Source: Bathymodiolus brooksi (Eukaryota; Mollusca; Bivalvia; Mytilida; Modiolidae). From it: 64,000 nt of DNA. The translations under genes were made by a program, and so were the position numbers. This document shows, one piece after another, positions 10,200 to 21,934 of the stretch (its first letter is position 1; each line of letters starts with the position of its first letter). A model generated the notes under the pieces. It saw only the letters and a list, made by a program, of their open reading frames with translations, did no database searches and was not told where the DNA came from. The stretch spans positions 24,785,804 to 24,849,803 of the forward strand of contig OY804579.1 of the NCBI GenBank assembly GCA_963680875.1. The letters are read 5' to 3'.

Positions 10200-10958
10200 A
10201 CCTGTGGTAACAGTGAAACTTTAATAGATCCTATTTTAGTAACGGACAGTATACGTGTTATAGACAGCGACACTATACCTATTGACAGATCAATTAGTGA
10301 CCATGACGGTACATATGTTACGATTCACAGCGGCTATGACCATACAATATCATTTACTAGAGACGTTTGGAATTACAGGCGGGCTAATTATGATCTGATG
10401 AAATCAAAAATAAAAGAGGTAAATTGGTACGAGCTTATCTATAGAGCAACCAAGATCAATACAGCATGTCAAAATTTTACAGACACTTTCATGGGCATTT
10501 GTAAATTATGTATTCCATCGCAAAAAATAATTATACGTGAAGACGACAAAATCTGGTTCGACTCGAACTTACGGATTGCAATTAGACTGAGAGACAGACT
10601 TCAACGATTATATCCAAAAAACAAAACGGAACCCAATCATGTAAAATTTTAAAACCAGCGAAACAAGGTAAACAATATGAAAAAATACGCTAAGGGAAAA
10701 TTTTATACGGAAATAAATGAAAATTTAAAAGACATAAAATCATCAAACAGTCGATTATATTGGAAAGCAATCAAAATGTTACTAAAAAATGAAAGTCCAG
10801 ATAACAAGACACCCCCGTTACATGATCCGTGGAATAACATGAACTTGGATTACGGAAATGAGGAAACGTGTAATATACTGAACACATACTTCTGTTCAGT
10901 AACGCATTTAGAAAACGAGAATAACATTTTACTACGTGCACAGAAAAGAATAAAATGA
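10200..10958 (+). pseudogene. Non-LTR retrotransposon fragment: end of endonuclease and RT linker
   Basis: One frame from about 10200 to 10958 with a single in-frame TAA at 10650. It opens with LIDPILVTDSIRV and SISDHDGTYVTI, the SDH motif that closes the APE-type endonuclease of Jockey/CR1-group LINEs. It then gives TRDVWNYRRANYDLM, WFDSNLRIAIRLRDRL and YWKAIKMLL, the linker that precedes the RT palm. No RT catalytic motif remains. Both ends are truncated, so it cannot move. Sequence resembling a LINE 3' UTR follows near 11160-11250. Confidence 0.8.
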
Positions 10959-11159
10959 AATCGGTCTTTGTAATAAATAAATTTTTAGTGTAAAATCCTG
11001 TAAAATTACTTCACAATCCTTTTATTTAATATGAAACAGGCACTGCCTGGAAAGCTCGTGAATCTAATCACTAATTAGATATCCTTAGTCTTGGATGAGC
11101 AAACATGTGCAACACTTTATGCTTATGTACATATAATTATTTACCAACTTTGCCTGAAA

Positions 11160-11262
11160 ATAAAAATTTGGTTTACTAGTGACCACCAGAAGACTTCATA
11201 AGTTGGAAAAACTTGTGTCCGATCCCTATTTGTTATAATTAGCAAATAAAAATATGTTTAAA
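11160..11262 (+). other. LINE 3' UTR-like end
   Basis: AAGTTGGAAAAACTTGTGTC...GATCCCTAT...AAATAAAAAT resembles 15815-15880, which directly follows a LINE C-terminus. It is probably the 3' end of the same LINE family as the preceding fragment, with the RT deleted. Confidence 0.45.
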
Positions 11263-11532
11263 CTAAAAAAAAAAGCCAGTAGACATAATAGAGTATGTAA
11301 ATGTTGCACATAGCATAGGGTCTGAGACACTCTTCAAGATCACAGGTACTTGTGGACAGGACCCTATGGTGCTTCTGATTGCCCATCCCTCCTTTTTTTT
11401 TAACATCAATTTTTTTTCATGTACACAACATTTTTCAACTATGTATCACTGTATGACATATATACAACAACAAAAAACAATCAAACAGCAGTTTCTATCC
11501 ATACTGGGTTTCTGACATATGCATAAGGTTTT

Positions 11533-11733
11533 GAAAGTGTTTTTCTTTGAGAAATTTTGGGCAATTGTGTATTTTATCAATACCTGATGCAATTAAGCGA
11601 ATATAAATATAAGCTTGAGTTTGCTCTAGGAATAATCCAGAGCAGACGATCGGGTTGCGCAATCGTGTTATTTTTAGCGACTCGTTACTTTCTGACTTTC
11701 TGTGTAGGATTCGATAATTATCGGTTACCAATT
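11533..11733 (+). repeat. 200-bp dispersed repeat, copy 1
   Basis: About 90% alike by eye to 16453-16653. Shared text includes CAATTGTGTATTTTATCAAT, AATAATCCAGAGCAGACGAT and GGATTCGATAATTATCGG. The frames on either strand are shared because the DNA is shared, not because of conserved coding. Confidence 0.85.
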
Positions 11734-12074
11734 TCACGCAATCGTAACTACTCGGCCATTCTCGCTACCCTGCAAATAACCTTGTATGCATTAGGCGTAT
11801 AAATTGCACTACTTTTCACATGTCAGTTACATGAAAGTTGATAAAGTTATATTTTAAACAATTTTCTATATTTCAATTAAAGTTTTAATGAGTTTTGCAT
11901 GATTAGATTTTACTTAGTATGTCTTCCATATTGGATTTTCGTGGACTATATTTTTGTGCGGCTTAACTTAACTTAACTTCCGGCAAACAATTTAAGAAGA
12001 ATTTCTACTATGTACGTACAAGGTTATTTGCAGGGTAGCAAGAATGGCCGAGTAGTTACGATTGCAATTTCACG
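11729..12074. repeat. Inverted repeat with 57-bp arms (MITE-like)
   Basis: Arms 11729-11785 and 12018-12074 are near-perfect reverse complements, with core AACTACTCGGCCATTCT and CCTGCAAATAACCTTGTA. About 230 bp of AT-rich sequence separates them. The loop has a CTTAA repeat near 11965. This is compatible with a small fold-back transposon. Confidence 0.8.
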
Positions 12075-13779
12075 TTTCTGCCGCCATTATGGTTCAAAGG
12101 TCAATCGGAGTGAAAAAACGTAAACAAGACGTCATTGCATTTGTAAACACAATGACGCAGTTTATTCATCAAGGCAGTTATGCACATATTGTCACGGTCG
12201 TAAGGAAGTTTTCGTGAATTTGTTGGTTAGGAAAATAATTTATGACTACATGTAATGTATCCCGTAGATCTTGAAAATAATGAGAGACTGTGTGAATATT
12301 CAGCCATAGTAGAATACATGTAGTAGTTCCAACTTCCAAGGATATTGTGACACAACCTCGCAAATAGTACTGTTTACAAAACATCCTAGACCTGCAAGAA
12401 TAAATAAAATATATTATCCTAGCGGGTACTTATCGATTAACTTGAAGAAAATTAATCTAAATCTTGTATATTTTGTTGTCCGACTATCCTATAAAAGGGG
12501 GGGGGGTCCTTATAAAAAAGGGAAATCAAAAGAAGTCTTTTTCCCCCTAAGCGACTGGCAGGTATTCGTACAAAAACCAGCTTTGTAATGCTAATGCTTT
12601 AAAGTTGGCATTATGTTAGACTTCTGCTTGGTTTTATAGTTTATCATATTTATATCACATTAAACATGCAATTTGTAAATTATCATATTATGGAGCATCA
12701 AATAAAACTTTTTAAAAGGCCCAACTTATAACTGGTGTGCCCCTTTTGTTAGAGAATGTATAAAGTCTGTGTGTGTAAGACAATTTAGATGTACTAACAT
12801 AAAAATGACTTGGTTCAACTATATATCATTTTGTGATTTTTTAGAAGTCAAAATCCTGTAAGAATGCACACCTTTAGTATTTGTACATTAAACACACTAC
12901 AAAATATTACAAAAACTCTAGCTCAAAACTATAGGGAGGGACAGACAGGGGTTAAATAGTATGCCCTGATACAGGGCTATACATTAACATTCATGTTCCA
13001 TTCTTACATGTATGTCAAGCACATTATTATGGTGTGGTTTCTGTTCGTGAGGCACTCCATCTTTTCTTGTTTATGCCAATGTCAGGAGACCAATAATAAT
13101 AACATATAAGGATTAGTATGGAAAACGTGCTAAATTCAGGAACAAGTCAGTCTTGGTTGGTCAAAATATGTACATGCACATGTACTTTGTAAATGATTCA
13201 ACTGGATAACTTTTGTAAATTATAGAGCACAAAAATTAAACAAATATTCTTTAACAAGAAAATATTTATTGCAAAAACAAAACATTATTAAAAGGTCAGC
13301 TACATGTATAATAACAATATTGTAAAATAACAAAACAATGAACTGGAACATTGAAAATGGGTAATAAAACACATTCCCCTCATCCTGATTAAGTCTTTAA
13401 GTTAGTGATTGAATGAAAATTATATTGCTTTTAACGTCAAAAAGTTAATATTGGGGGACACTATGCAATTTTCTCTATCCTTTAGTTATTGAATTGAGAA
13501 GTTAAAAAATCTGACAAAAGTTCCACCTCCCACCCTCCCAAAAAAAAACCATACTACATGTAATAAGGTTCAAAACTTCTTTAATTTCAAAATATTTGTC
13601 TAAGACTTTCTCAGGTAAATGAACAAAGCCCAAAATATTCAATAATGTTACATGAAAAACAACACTCATATGGGGGATAAAAACATTCTATTCATAGCAT
13701 TTTTAAACAAGAAACATAAATTATTTAAGCATGAGCAACAGGAAACACATTTAGATACAAAAAATGAAAAGACCAACAC
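12075..13779. other. Gene-free AT-rich sequence
   Basis: No exon, RNA gene or known repeat is recognised. There is one short G run near 12498. A 68-codon minus-strand frame at 12178-12384 has no motif. Confidence 0.4.
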
Positions 13780-13990
13780 CCTTAGTTGGATTTTTAGAGT
13801 GCTACAAAATGTCGTTCATTGAAACAACAGTTTGTGGGTAGATATGTCGTTCCACTCTGAAACATTATTCTGACTCGACCCGTTTTTGTTCTTACTCCTT
13901 AATGCTGCATTCTTACCAATATTATAATCTTTGGTTTGACTAGACAGGGGCTAGAACCCATGGATCTACCACATTCTAGGTGAGCATGCT
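13780..13990 (-). mobile_element. SINE fragment (tRNA-headed, minus strand)
   Basis: Matches 37670-37880: CTTAGTTGGATTT, TCGTTCCACTC, ACATTATTCTGACTC, CTTACTCCTTAATGCTGC, TCTTTGGTTTGA, then the reverse B-box GGGGCTAGAACCCA. The tail side is lost. Confidence 0.65.
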
Positions 13991-14465
13991 AACTATTACA
14001 CAACATTTTTGCGGTCGCATTGAAAAAGGAGTAGTTCTTCAAAACTTTCATTAAGCTAGGGACTTGTGTCCAAGTTAGTTAATGCAGTCAACATGATCAA
14101 GCATATATTAAAATAAACCCATAGATTAGCTTCCAGTCAGATTTGAACTAACATCTTTTCAACATTATTGAAACGTACTACCTTGTACTATAGAAGCTAC
14201 ATTGTATATACATGTATTGTAATTGTTAGTAGTTGACAAACCTAATATGTATGCAGATCATTAGCTTCCAGAGAGATTTGAACTGACATCTCTCAAACAT
14301 TATTGAAATGTACTGATTCATTGACACCATAGTAACTACAACATTTTGTCATGAATTTGTTAGGAACATTTCAGCCAAGATTGGTTGCAATCCCTTCTAT
14401 AGTGTTATTATCTAATGGTCCTGAATTGGCACTGCAGACACAATATAGAGAATAAAAAAAAACAT

Positions 14466-14741
14466 GCATAAATTTCATACCCTGCAGTGCAAGAACAATA
14501 AGCTCCTTCTGTCAAACCATCATCTTCTTTGGTGCAATATCTATACATTGTGGGGGTCGTCATCCAGTGTCTGTGATGATGAACACTTTGTTCTTAAAAT
14601 ACATAAGTTGTTGTTGTTCGACTTCGTCTTTAGGAAATATGCCTCCTGCAACCACCCACTTAAAAATATTCAGACCTGGGCAACCTTATAGACTTTCAGC
14701 ATGTCATTTGTCAATGCAACATAACCATGGGCTAACAAGAA
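14466..14741 (-). pseudogene. Fragment of a SWIM zinc-finger protein (YqaJ-recombinase type), broken
   Basis: A minus-strand frame opens after an acceptor-like CATAAAACAG and gives LTNDMLKVYKVAQV, stop, IFLSGWLQEAYFL. It continues with CILRTKCSSSQTLDDDPHNV and another stop. In the next frame follow KEDDGLTEGAYCSCTAG. The order (K-x-Y, F-x-SGW, C-I-L-R, then C-x-C-x-AG) is that of the SWIM region found before YqaJ exonuclease domains in many invertebrate proteins. The rest of the zinc finger and the nuclease are missing. Two stops and one frameshift make it non-functional. The family call comes from motif recall and needs a profile search. Confidence 0.45.
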
Positions 14742-15060
14742 CTGTTTTATGTATGTAAAAAAAAATTGGTGTCCAAAATTGCATACCATCAATCATGTTC
14801 ATCAAGCCTACCAGAATACATTTGAAGCCCAATGAGGGGAGTCTGAAATTCCAGTCACTCAAAATTTTGTCGTAGCACCTCTTGTTATCTTGTAAAACAT
14901 AATCTTGTGATGGCACCAAAGGCAAGTTTAACTTACCTGCCGACAACACAAGCCTGAAGGCCGTTGGCGTCAGCTCCCCCTGAATGCGGGTCGTTTCGCC
15001 CCGTGAGTCGTTTTTCCCCTATTCCCGTTTGCCCCGGGTTGTTTTGCCCTCATTTATTAA

Positions 15061-15140
15061 TAGTGCTTTAAAAAATGAAATATGAAAAATACCATTGTAA
15101 TAGTGCTTCAAAAAATGAAATATGGAAAATGCCATTGCAA
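15061..15140. repeat. Two tandem copies of a 40-bp unit
   Basis: Both start TAGTGCTT and include AAAAAATGAAATATG. Confidence 0.9.
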
Positions 15141-15300
15141 ATATTCGTATTTTGGATGTTGTAAGGCTTGTTCATGGGTACTTTATTTTTGTCTTCCTCA
15201 TAATTAACATGCTTTCTTGACGTCTTTAATATTATGTATGGCTTCACTTTCATTGTTTGACAATTCAGGCTGTCCAAATTCCGGTGGCTTCATTTTACAA

Positions 15301-15885
15301 TATTGGCGATAGGAAAACTATCATAATACATACTAAGCTAAGACATAGATGTAGTGGCCTTAATGCCGATTTATATAGAGTAAATTTGTATGTGGTCATT
15401 TATTAGAGGATGCTATTCATTTTTTTCTTGAATGTCCACTTTATCAACACGATAGAACTTCTCTGTTTAACTATTTTAATAACATTGTTCCCATCTCTAT
15501 AGAATATATACTCTTTGGATGTAATGAAATTAGTGAAGAATTTAATACTTTATTGTTCAAATCAGTGCAAAAACTTGTAGATATAATAATTAATTATCCC
15601 CAACCGTGATATTATCTCAACACAATTTATTAGTTTTACCCCCCCCCCCCCCCTCCCTCCTTTTTTTCTGCTAAATATTAAAACAATATTTAATATGTAT
15701 GTTTAGTTTGACATGATTTTGCTTAATTTACTAATTATTGATATAGCCTGTACATTTGCTGTCATTTGATTTGATTTGTTTATGCTATTAGTATTACTGT
15801 ATTTGTATGGAGAGGGACTAGCAAGTTGTAAAAACTTGTTCCCAATCCAATTGTATATATATTGACAATAAAATCATTATAAAGT
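15301..15885 (+). pseudogene. 5'-truncated LINE: C-terminal end of ORF2 and 3' UTR
   Basis: First frame: IGDRKTIIIHTKLRHRCSGL then NADLYRVNL. After a frameshift near 15390: CGHLLEDAIHFFLECPLYQH and a run to the stop at 15609. This is the C-terminal cysteine/histidine region of mollusc non-LTR elements (C-G-x3-ED-x2-HFFLEC). A poly-C stretch and AT-rich 3' UTR follow, with CAATAAAATC near 15866 as a polyadenylation-type signal. Confidence 0.75.
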
Positions 15886-16452
15886 AAATTGTTTGACACC
15901 TGCTTAAATTTGTAAAATTTCTTTGAACAATACAGTACAGTAATAAATTTATATGTATCCTATGGCTATGTATTGTTTGTTCTGCATGGCTTCAAATTAC
16001 TTTTTAATTAGTTGTTGACATAGACACCTATCAGTTGTTATTATTATTTTTTGCATACAACTAATAAATAAATAATTACCAAAAATTGTCGAAAAAGACT
16101 TCATCTATTATTATATAATAGCGATTAAGTGCGGCGAATCGACTCACTTTCTGGGGCGAAACGACCCGGTACCTTCCCACTTCGTTCTTGTTTTCGTCAG
16201 ACCTCTCATCGTCAAGATTCTCGACTTTCCAACATCTAAACTGATCAGTAGTGTAGATTTTACCACCAGAATCCATGTGGAAATGTAGAATAAAATTATA
16301 TAGTTGAATAGAACTTCGAAAAGGTTAAAAATGAAGTGGTATCGCCAATGTCAATGAGACGCCATGAAATAATCCAAACAGTAAGGCCGCTTAACACCTG
16401 GATTTTATTCCGATTGAACTTTGGACCATTTGTTGTAAATTGGGGGGTCAAC

Positions 16453-16653
16453 GGAACTTTTGAAAGTGATTTTCTTTGAGACATTTTGTGCAATTGTGTA
16501 TTTTATCAATACCTGATGCGATTAAGCGAATATAAATATAAGCTTGCGTTTGCTTTAGCAATAATCCAGAGCAGACGATCGGGTTGCGCAATCGTGTTAT
16601 TTTTATCGACTCATTACTTTCCGTGTAGGATTCGATAATTATCGGTTTCAATT
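16453..16653 (+). repeat. 200-bp dispersed repeat, copy 2
   Basis: Same orientation as 11533-11733. This copy lacks the inverted-repeat arm that follows copy 1. Confidence 0.85.
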
Positions 16654-16865
16654 TACAGACAATATTCTTTAAATATTCATTTCAAACAAATAATTTGTAT
16701 ATTTTCGTCAAAGAAGAAGAACGTTGAATTAAATTTAATGTTTATTTCACAAGCAAACAATATAGGCAACAGCGAAATACCGGTATTTCGCTCTTCGATA
16801 CCTTTCGGACACCGTATCTTTCATAAGGTCTAGAGGGTGTCGCGAAAAGCAGTGACCCGGAATGT

Positions 16866-16956
16866 CCCGGGTGTGTTGAAGCTTTTTCATAGCCATAGTG
16901 GTATGGATAACCCGGATGTGTTGAAACTTTTTCATAGGCATAGTGTATGGATGATA
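16866..16956. repeat. Two tandem copies of a 45-bp unit
   Basis: Units begin CCCGGGTGTGTTGAAGC and CCCGGATGTGTTGAAAC and diverge by several substitutions. Confidence 0.8.
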
Positions 16957-17579
16957 AGGATTTCTGTTTTAGTCAAAGTAAATGGTATTCGTCATTATTT
17001 CTTTATTGATTTAATTTTACCATGTTTCAGTCATAAATATAGCTCGCTTAACGAAGTGAGCTTATTACGGCAGCAAATTCAAAAAGTTTGAAATGATCGA
17101 TCATTTATAAGAAAATGAAAAGGTTTTGAAGTAAAGAAGTCGCTTAGTAAATATTTCACAAATGCAGTGGCAAATGAATTTCTAATCATATTCCCTATGG
17201 TGCAATATCATGTTTTTGTATCAATACTTTTCACTTAATACAATCCTCAAACATACAAATCCATAATTGAAACTAAATTTAATCTTAGCTTAAATTTGAA
17301 CAGTATTAGTAAAAATATCAAATACAACAACATAGTGCTACTGAATGAACATATTGGATAAAAATGTACTTTTCATTTTGATCCTTCTTGCATGCCGAAC
17401 ATATAACCGAATGAAGTCGCATAGCCCCTTTTGAACTATGAATGTGTATCCAGCAGCGTAGACACTATGTTCTTCAGCTTTATCCCAGAGTTACTAAGGT
17501 AGCTGTGGATACAATTTTTAATGCAGCTCATATGCTTCCTATCAATCAAAAGAAAACATTTTTAAAACGTTTTAAGATA
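16957..17579. other. Gene-free AT-rich sequence
   Basis: Nothing recognised. The 81-codon frame at 17442-17687 runs into the Tc1-like inverted repeat and is not a gene. Confidence 0.4.
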
Positions 17580-18034
17580 CACACACGATGGATAAAAGTA
17601 TTCGGACGCTTCCAATATTCCCTATATATTTCATATAAAACAACAAGCGATTTCGATCATTTTTATATCAATAAAAACAGGATTTAATGTAGTTTTACTC
17701 AATAATTTCAAAATAATTTTCTATGATAAAAATTTGAGAATATACTAGCTAAACACACTACTGAATTAATTTCTTTCGAAATACAATGCTTTGATAGCAC
17801 TTTTGTAGACAAATTATTTAAGTATGTGTTTTTAATCATGGCGATTTGAAAAACATGCTTCAAAAAGTTATTTCTACAGTTACTACTATAAACTACATAT
17901 CTTTCTGCTTTTGTTGATTAAATAATGATCAAAATTGGACATGATTTGACTCCAAGATAATATTTTGAAAAACTGTAGTTGTATATGAAATATATGGGGA
18001 AGTGTGCGAATACTTCTGTCCATTATCTGTTTTG
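17580..18034. mobile_element. Tc1/mariner-like MITE, 455 bp
   Basis: The left end carries GGATAAAAGTATTCGGACGC and the right end, reverse complemented, GGACAGAAGTATTCGCACAC, followed in both arms by TATATTTCATATA. TA dinucleotides flank both sides (17578 and 18035). The AAAGTATTCGGACAC-type terminus is typical of Tc1-like elements. The interior is AT-rich without a transposase. Confidence 0.7.
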
Positions 18035-18044
18035 TAGCAATCAG

Positions 18045-18215
18045 ATAATCATAAACCGTAAATCAAAGAAAAGACAATACAATGGCCAAATGAAAACGGA
18101 TAAAAAGACAAACAATGATCCACAAAATATTACTCAGAATATAAAACATTGAGCAACACGAACTCCCCAAAAATATTAGTAAACTCATGCGCACCGGAAG
18201 CAGTTCCTGCTCCAT
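18045..18215 (+). repeat. Dispersed repeat DR1, copy c
   Basis: AATCATAAACCGTAAATCAA, GACAATACAATGGCCAAATG, GAGCAACACGAACTCC and GGAAGCAGTTCCTGCTCC appear in DR1 order, starting just after the Tc1-like MITE. Confidence 0.7.
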
Positions 18216-19077
18216 ATATCCTTTCAAGTCTTATTTTCACTCAATCCTACGACTTCTACGTCTTTAAGAGATGCTTGTCACGTAATAAATAGTCTTTGAC
18301 CTTATCTCTGACGCAAGTGTTCGTTCTGATCTTAACTGACAGTAAACGTCCATACTGTTTATATGTCAATTTTTACATATGTATCGCTCCATAATGTGAA
18401 GAATGTCTTGTAAAGGTAATACCATTCATTATATCACAATTCCCAAGACAATTTCCTCTGTATTGAAAAGAAATATGGTTATCATCAAATAGTTACTCTT
18501 AAATGTCTTTGTATTTTTATAGCTGAATTGCACAATACATCTATCCTCAATAAATCCTGAATTTATTTCTTTTTACTAATGTAACTGGCATCTTGGCCTC
18601 GTTAAAAGATTACTATGTGATTCACACGTGAAGTAAAAGACAAGACAGAAGAAGTGCTAATCTTAATTTTGTATTATTTACAGCATTTTGTGGTAGGAAA
18701 TACACATGAGACATCGGTAACGATTATTTTGTGTAGATTTTTTGATGATTTCTTGATGGATTTATAGTGATTCAATACATTCGAATTGCAAAAATGTGAC
18801 AATGAAGAATAAATCAAAACATTATTTGAAGATAGATGCCGTTTTGTCTGTGTTCTTCCTTTATAATTGTGCAAAATAGCTCTGGTGAAATACTGAAGCT
18901 GTACGATTATCCATTAAATGAAGACCACATTTTATACTGCTGAAGAAATGAAACATAAAATTGATAAATATTTTCAACAGATTATTAAAAGTGAATTATA
19001 TAATAAAATGGAATCACAAAAAAATATCACAATGTCGGAAAATTTCCAAAAACACAGAAACAGAGGTAAAATGGATT
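18216..19077. other. Gene-free AT-rich sequence
   Basis: A 63-codon frame (18918-19109) ends inside Penelope-like 3' UTR sequence and is not supported. Confidence 0.4.
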
Positions 19078-19163
19078 CACTTCCTGACTTGGTACAGGCA
19101 CTTCAATAATAAGTGGCGACGTTAAGCTAGTTTTATGGGCCAAAACCTCAACTCTTGGTGAAT
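19078..19163 (-). mobile_element. Older Penelope-like 3' UTR fragment
   Basis: CCTGACTTGGTACAGGCACT and a diverged GCCAAAACCTC match the inner 3' UTR of the copy that starts three bases later. Two insertions of the same family are therefore stacked head to tail, the left one older. Confidence 0.55.
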
Positions 19164-19165
19164 AA

Positions 19166-19531
19166 GGGTAATAACAAAATTACCGAACTCCGAACAATCA
19201 TACAAAGGGAAAGTCAAAACTCATAAGTATATAAACAGACAAAATCAGTCAACAACCGGAAAACTGTGAAAACCGTAATTACCCTGACTTGGTACAGGCA
19301 TTTCTAAAGAAATGGTGGGTTGAATCAGATTTTAAAGCGCCAAACCTCCCCCTTTCATTACGACTCAAAGTCTCCGGCTGTCACTATAACAGTATTTATA
19401 ACAATACTCGAACAAAACAGGTAAAACAGTTGTCAAAGCAGCACCAAACTCAATGAAGTAAATGTCAAAAACACTTTTACGTCACACATTGATAAAAAAA
19501 TATTTTTGACATTTTTGTTGACACCTTATCT
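19166..19531 (-). mobile_element. Penelope-like element copy A, 3' UTR
   Basis: It starts with the same terminal hairpin GGTAATAACAAAATTACC seen in copies B and C and runs to the stop codon of the RT frame. The inner stem has decayed: CCGTAATTA faces TCATTACGAC. Confidence 0.8.
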
Positions 19532-21830
19532 TTATACATTTTCACTATATGAAAATCCATCGTTTATAATCTTTTCTGCAGAGACGGAATATATTTCGAA
19601 AAGATCTTGGTATCGGAATATAAACTTTTTAAGAGATCGAATAAGGCGAAACTTGTTATAGCCCTGGTCCAGTAGCCTGTTTCTTAGATGAAGATGACGT
19701 TTCAGGAAATCAGAATAATTGCTACTGGCCCTTGCATAGCGAATCAATTGCGAGATGTAAACACCATATGCAGGAGAAGCTGGTATATTGCTGCACATAT
19801 TTGGAAAATTTATGATTTTAAAATTGAAGTCGTCCCGTTTATCATACATTTTAGTACTGATTTGACCACTGTCGTCAAATTCGAGGTATAAGTCCAAAAA
19901 TGATGCGGACGCAGCGGTATCTGTGGTCTCTTTAACTTCCAGCGCTGGAGGATATATCAATGGAAGAAATTCTGCAAATCTAGAATAATTGATAGATAAA
20001 ATGTCATCAATATACCTGTATGTGATATTAAAGGCTCTAGCCTCATGAATCTTCTTATCTTTTACAAGCTTTTGAAGAAACTCCGACTCATATGAGTATA
20101 AAAATAAATCGGCTAGAAGAGGGGCACAATTCGTACGCATTGGTATGTCGACGACCTGCTGAAACAGTATCCCTCCAAAGGAGACAAATATGTTATCGAT
20201 GAGGAACTCCAGCATACTGATCACTTGTTCTTCGGAGTAGCATGTTTTACCTATTTGAATTTTGTTTGAAAAATATGTGGAATTGTAGCCTAACACAATA
20301 AATTTTGAGCCATAGTTTCTATGACTGAAAGCTTTGTGAATTGTTTCTTTTAAGCGGGTTTTTAATTTGGCATGCGGTAGGGTGGGATATAGAGTTGAAA
20401 AATCAAAAGTTTTGATGGAGGATACCTGAGAGAAAGATCTTGATATAAGGTTATCCAAAAGATCTTTAGAGTTTTTCAAAATCCACATGTGATTTATGCC
20501 ACTACGCGAGTAAACAGTTTCACAATATTACTGTTGTCCCTCTTTTACTGCAGACAGAATTTTTGTCAGGTGAATAGACAATTCTTTCGTCGAACAAGTT
20601 GATGATCCCGCTATGTACCTTTCTTTGTATGGTGTCTTATGGAGTTTAGGTATCTAATATAAATAGGGTAAATCCTCAGACTCTTTGCCAGAGGGAATGC
20701 TTAAAGAGGTCATGAATGATCTGTGGTTAGCTAGGATTTCACCTTTGTCGAACGAAGTAGGTTTGTATGTGGTATTACTCTAGGTGTTGTTATTTATGCC
20801 TAATTCCTTGATTAGGCATTCGAAGTAATATGATTTACATACAAACACGATATTGTTGGAAGCCTTGTCATGAAGAGAGGAAAGACACTTAACAGTTTCT
20901 TGGTCTTTAAATACAGACTTGGGTCGACTATTAACACAATTTTTGAGTTTGTGAATCCGACCTTGTACTAGAGACCTAATTGTTCTAACCCAGTCTGACA
21001 AGGACTCTAACTCAGGATCTTGGTCTACTTCTCTCTTTATCCACCTTCTGGCATAATCTTCAACAGCATCCATAATTATCTTGAAATTATGTTTCCAATT
21101 GATGTGTTGAGGTTCTCTGAATTTAGGACCATGAGAAATCACCTTTCGGAGACTCTCATGTTGAATGATATTCAGATCACCAGTGATTACATGTCCAGAT
21201 GGGTTGTATTGAAAAGGAGAGTGGGAGCAGTCACAAGTCAGAGGGTTCTTAAGGTACTCTTCTATGTTAATATCTTGCAATGCTTCTTTGTAGTTGAAAA
21301 TTTTACGGCCAATGCTGTTAGTGTAGCTATAGGAGAGACAATGGAAACAGATTGATTTTTTAAATATGTGCAATTTCTTTTACGACCTCTTTTCTATTAA
21401 GAATGTTGCTGATGTTAATAGCATCGATTCCTTTGTTAGAAAACGGAATATGGAGGAATTTTCTGTTGTTATCATGAAGAGGTTCAGATCGAACTGGTTT
21501 GAAAAGACGAAAGGACGCCACGTCACATATAATACTAGACAATCTGTACTTAGGAGAAAAAGGATCTACGCCTCCTTTGTCAAGTTCAAAATCCCTAAGA
21601 TCTTTGAGGTAGTTTATAGGTAGTGAAAATAAGATTGTACGAATGTGATGAATTCCAAGAGGTTTCTGTATATTAGAAAGTAAATCATTAAAAGTATCTT
21701 GTAACGTTCTTGGTTTAGAGGCCTTTTTAACAGTTTAGTTCTTGGAATAGTATTAAAAAGGCTCATCACGTTGATTTTGCTAGTGCAAGTGTTTTCCACA
21801 TGCGAGAAAAACGACAACCCTCATATATAG
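19532..21830 (-). pseudogene. Penelope-like retroelement polyprotein/RT, copy A
   Basis: One minus-strand frame of about 750 codons is traceable. From the N-terminus: LDKGGVDPFSPKYR, FLHIPFSNKGIDAINI, a frameshift near 21365, CDCSHSPFQ...HVITGDLNII, DKASNNIVFVCK, then IPKLHKTPYKERYIAG. The RT core follows: FDFSTLYPTLPH (motif A), IPMRTNCAPLLADLF (motif B) and RYIDDILS (motif C). DKA/DKG before the RT and a short thumb fit Penelope-like elements. No GIY-YIG endonuclease was recognised at either end. In-frame stops lie near 20780, 20654 and 20527. Motif B reads VDIPMRTN where copy B has VGIPMGTN, so two glycines are lost. It is dead. Confidence 0.75.
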
Positions 21831-21905
21831 CTGGCGAGGGTTTAATCTTAAACATAAAAACGACAACCCTCATATATAACTGGTGAGGGTTTTAATCTTG
21901 AACAT
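21807..21905. repeat. Two 49-bp copies with inner hairpin
   Basis: Each has AACCCTC ... GAGGGTT around ATATATA. They lie at the upstream end of the Penelope-like frame and may be part of its 5' UTR. Confidence 0.7.
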
Positions 21906-21934
21906 AATACATATATAATATATTAAACTTTCGT

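Larger units (their letters stand above)
10183..11362. repeat. Inverted repeat pair around a LINE fragment
   Basis: GGTCCTGTCCACAAGTACCT at 10183-10202 is mirrored by the reverse complement at 11343-11362. The arms extend outward, with gaps, into GATGTT and A-rich sequence. Either two opposite copies of one MITE lie here, or the inverted repeats bound a composite that carries the LINE piece. Confidence 0.6.
14986..16170. repeat. Inverted pair GGGTCGTTTCGCCCC
   Basis: GGGTCGTTTCGCCCCGTGAGTC lies at 14988-15009, and its reverse complement, with a small insertion, at about 16138-16167. The 1.2 kb between holds a short duplication and a LINE 3' end. These may be the termini of a non-autonomous DNA element, but no target duplication was found. 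Confidence 0.5.

Noticed and set aside
10007..10224. Glycine-rich small proteins
   Set aside because: Translation of a poly-G tract.
14954..14991. Micro-exon between CATTCAG and GCAG|GTAAGT on the minus strand
   Set aside because: It overlaps one arm of the GGGTCGTTTCGCCCC inverted repeat and has no partner exons in frame.
19166..19620. Hammerhead ribozyme, as reported for some Penelope-like elements
   Set aside because: I looked for CTGATGA with a matching GAAA box on both strands and did not find a core.
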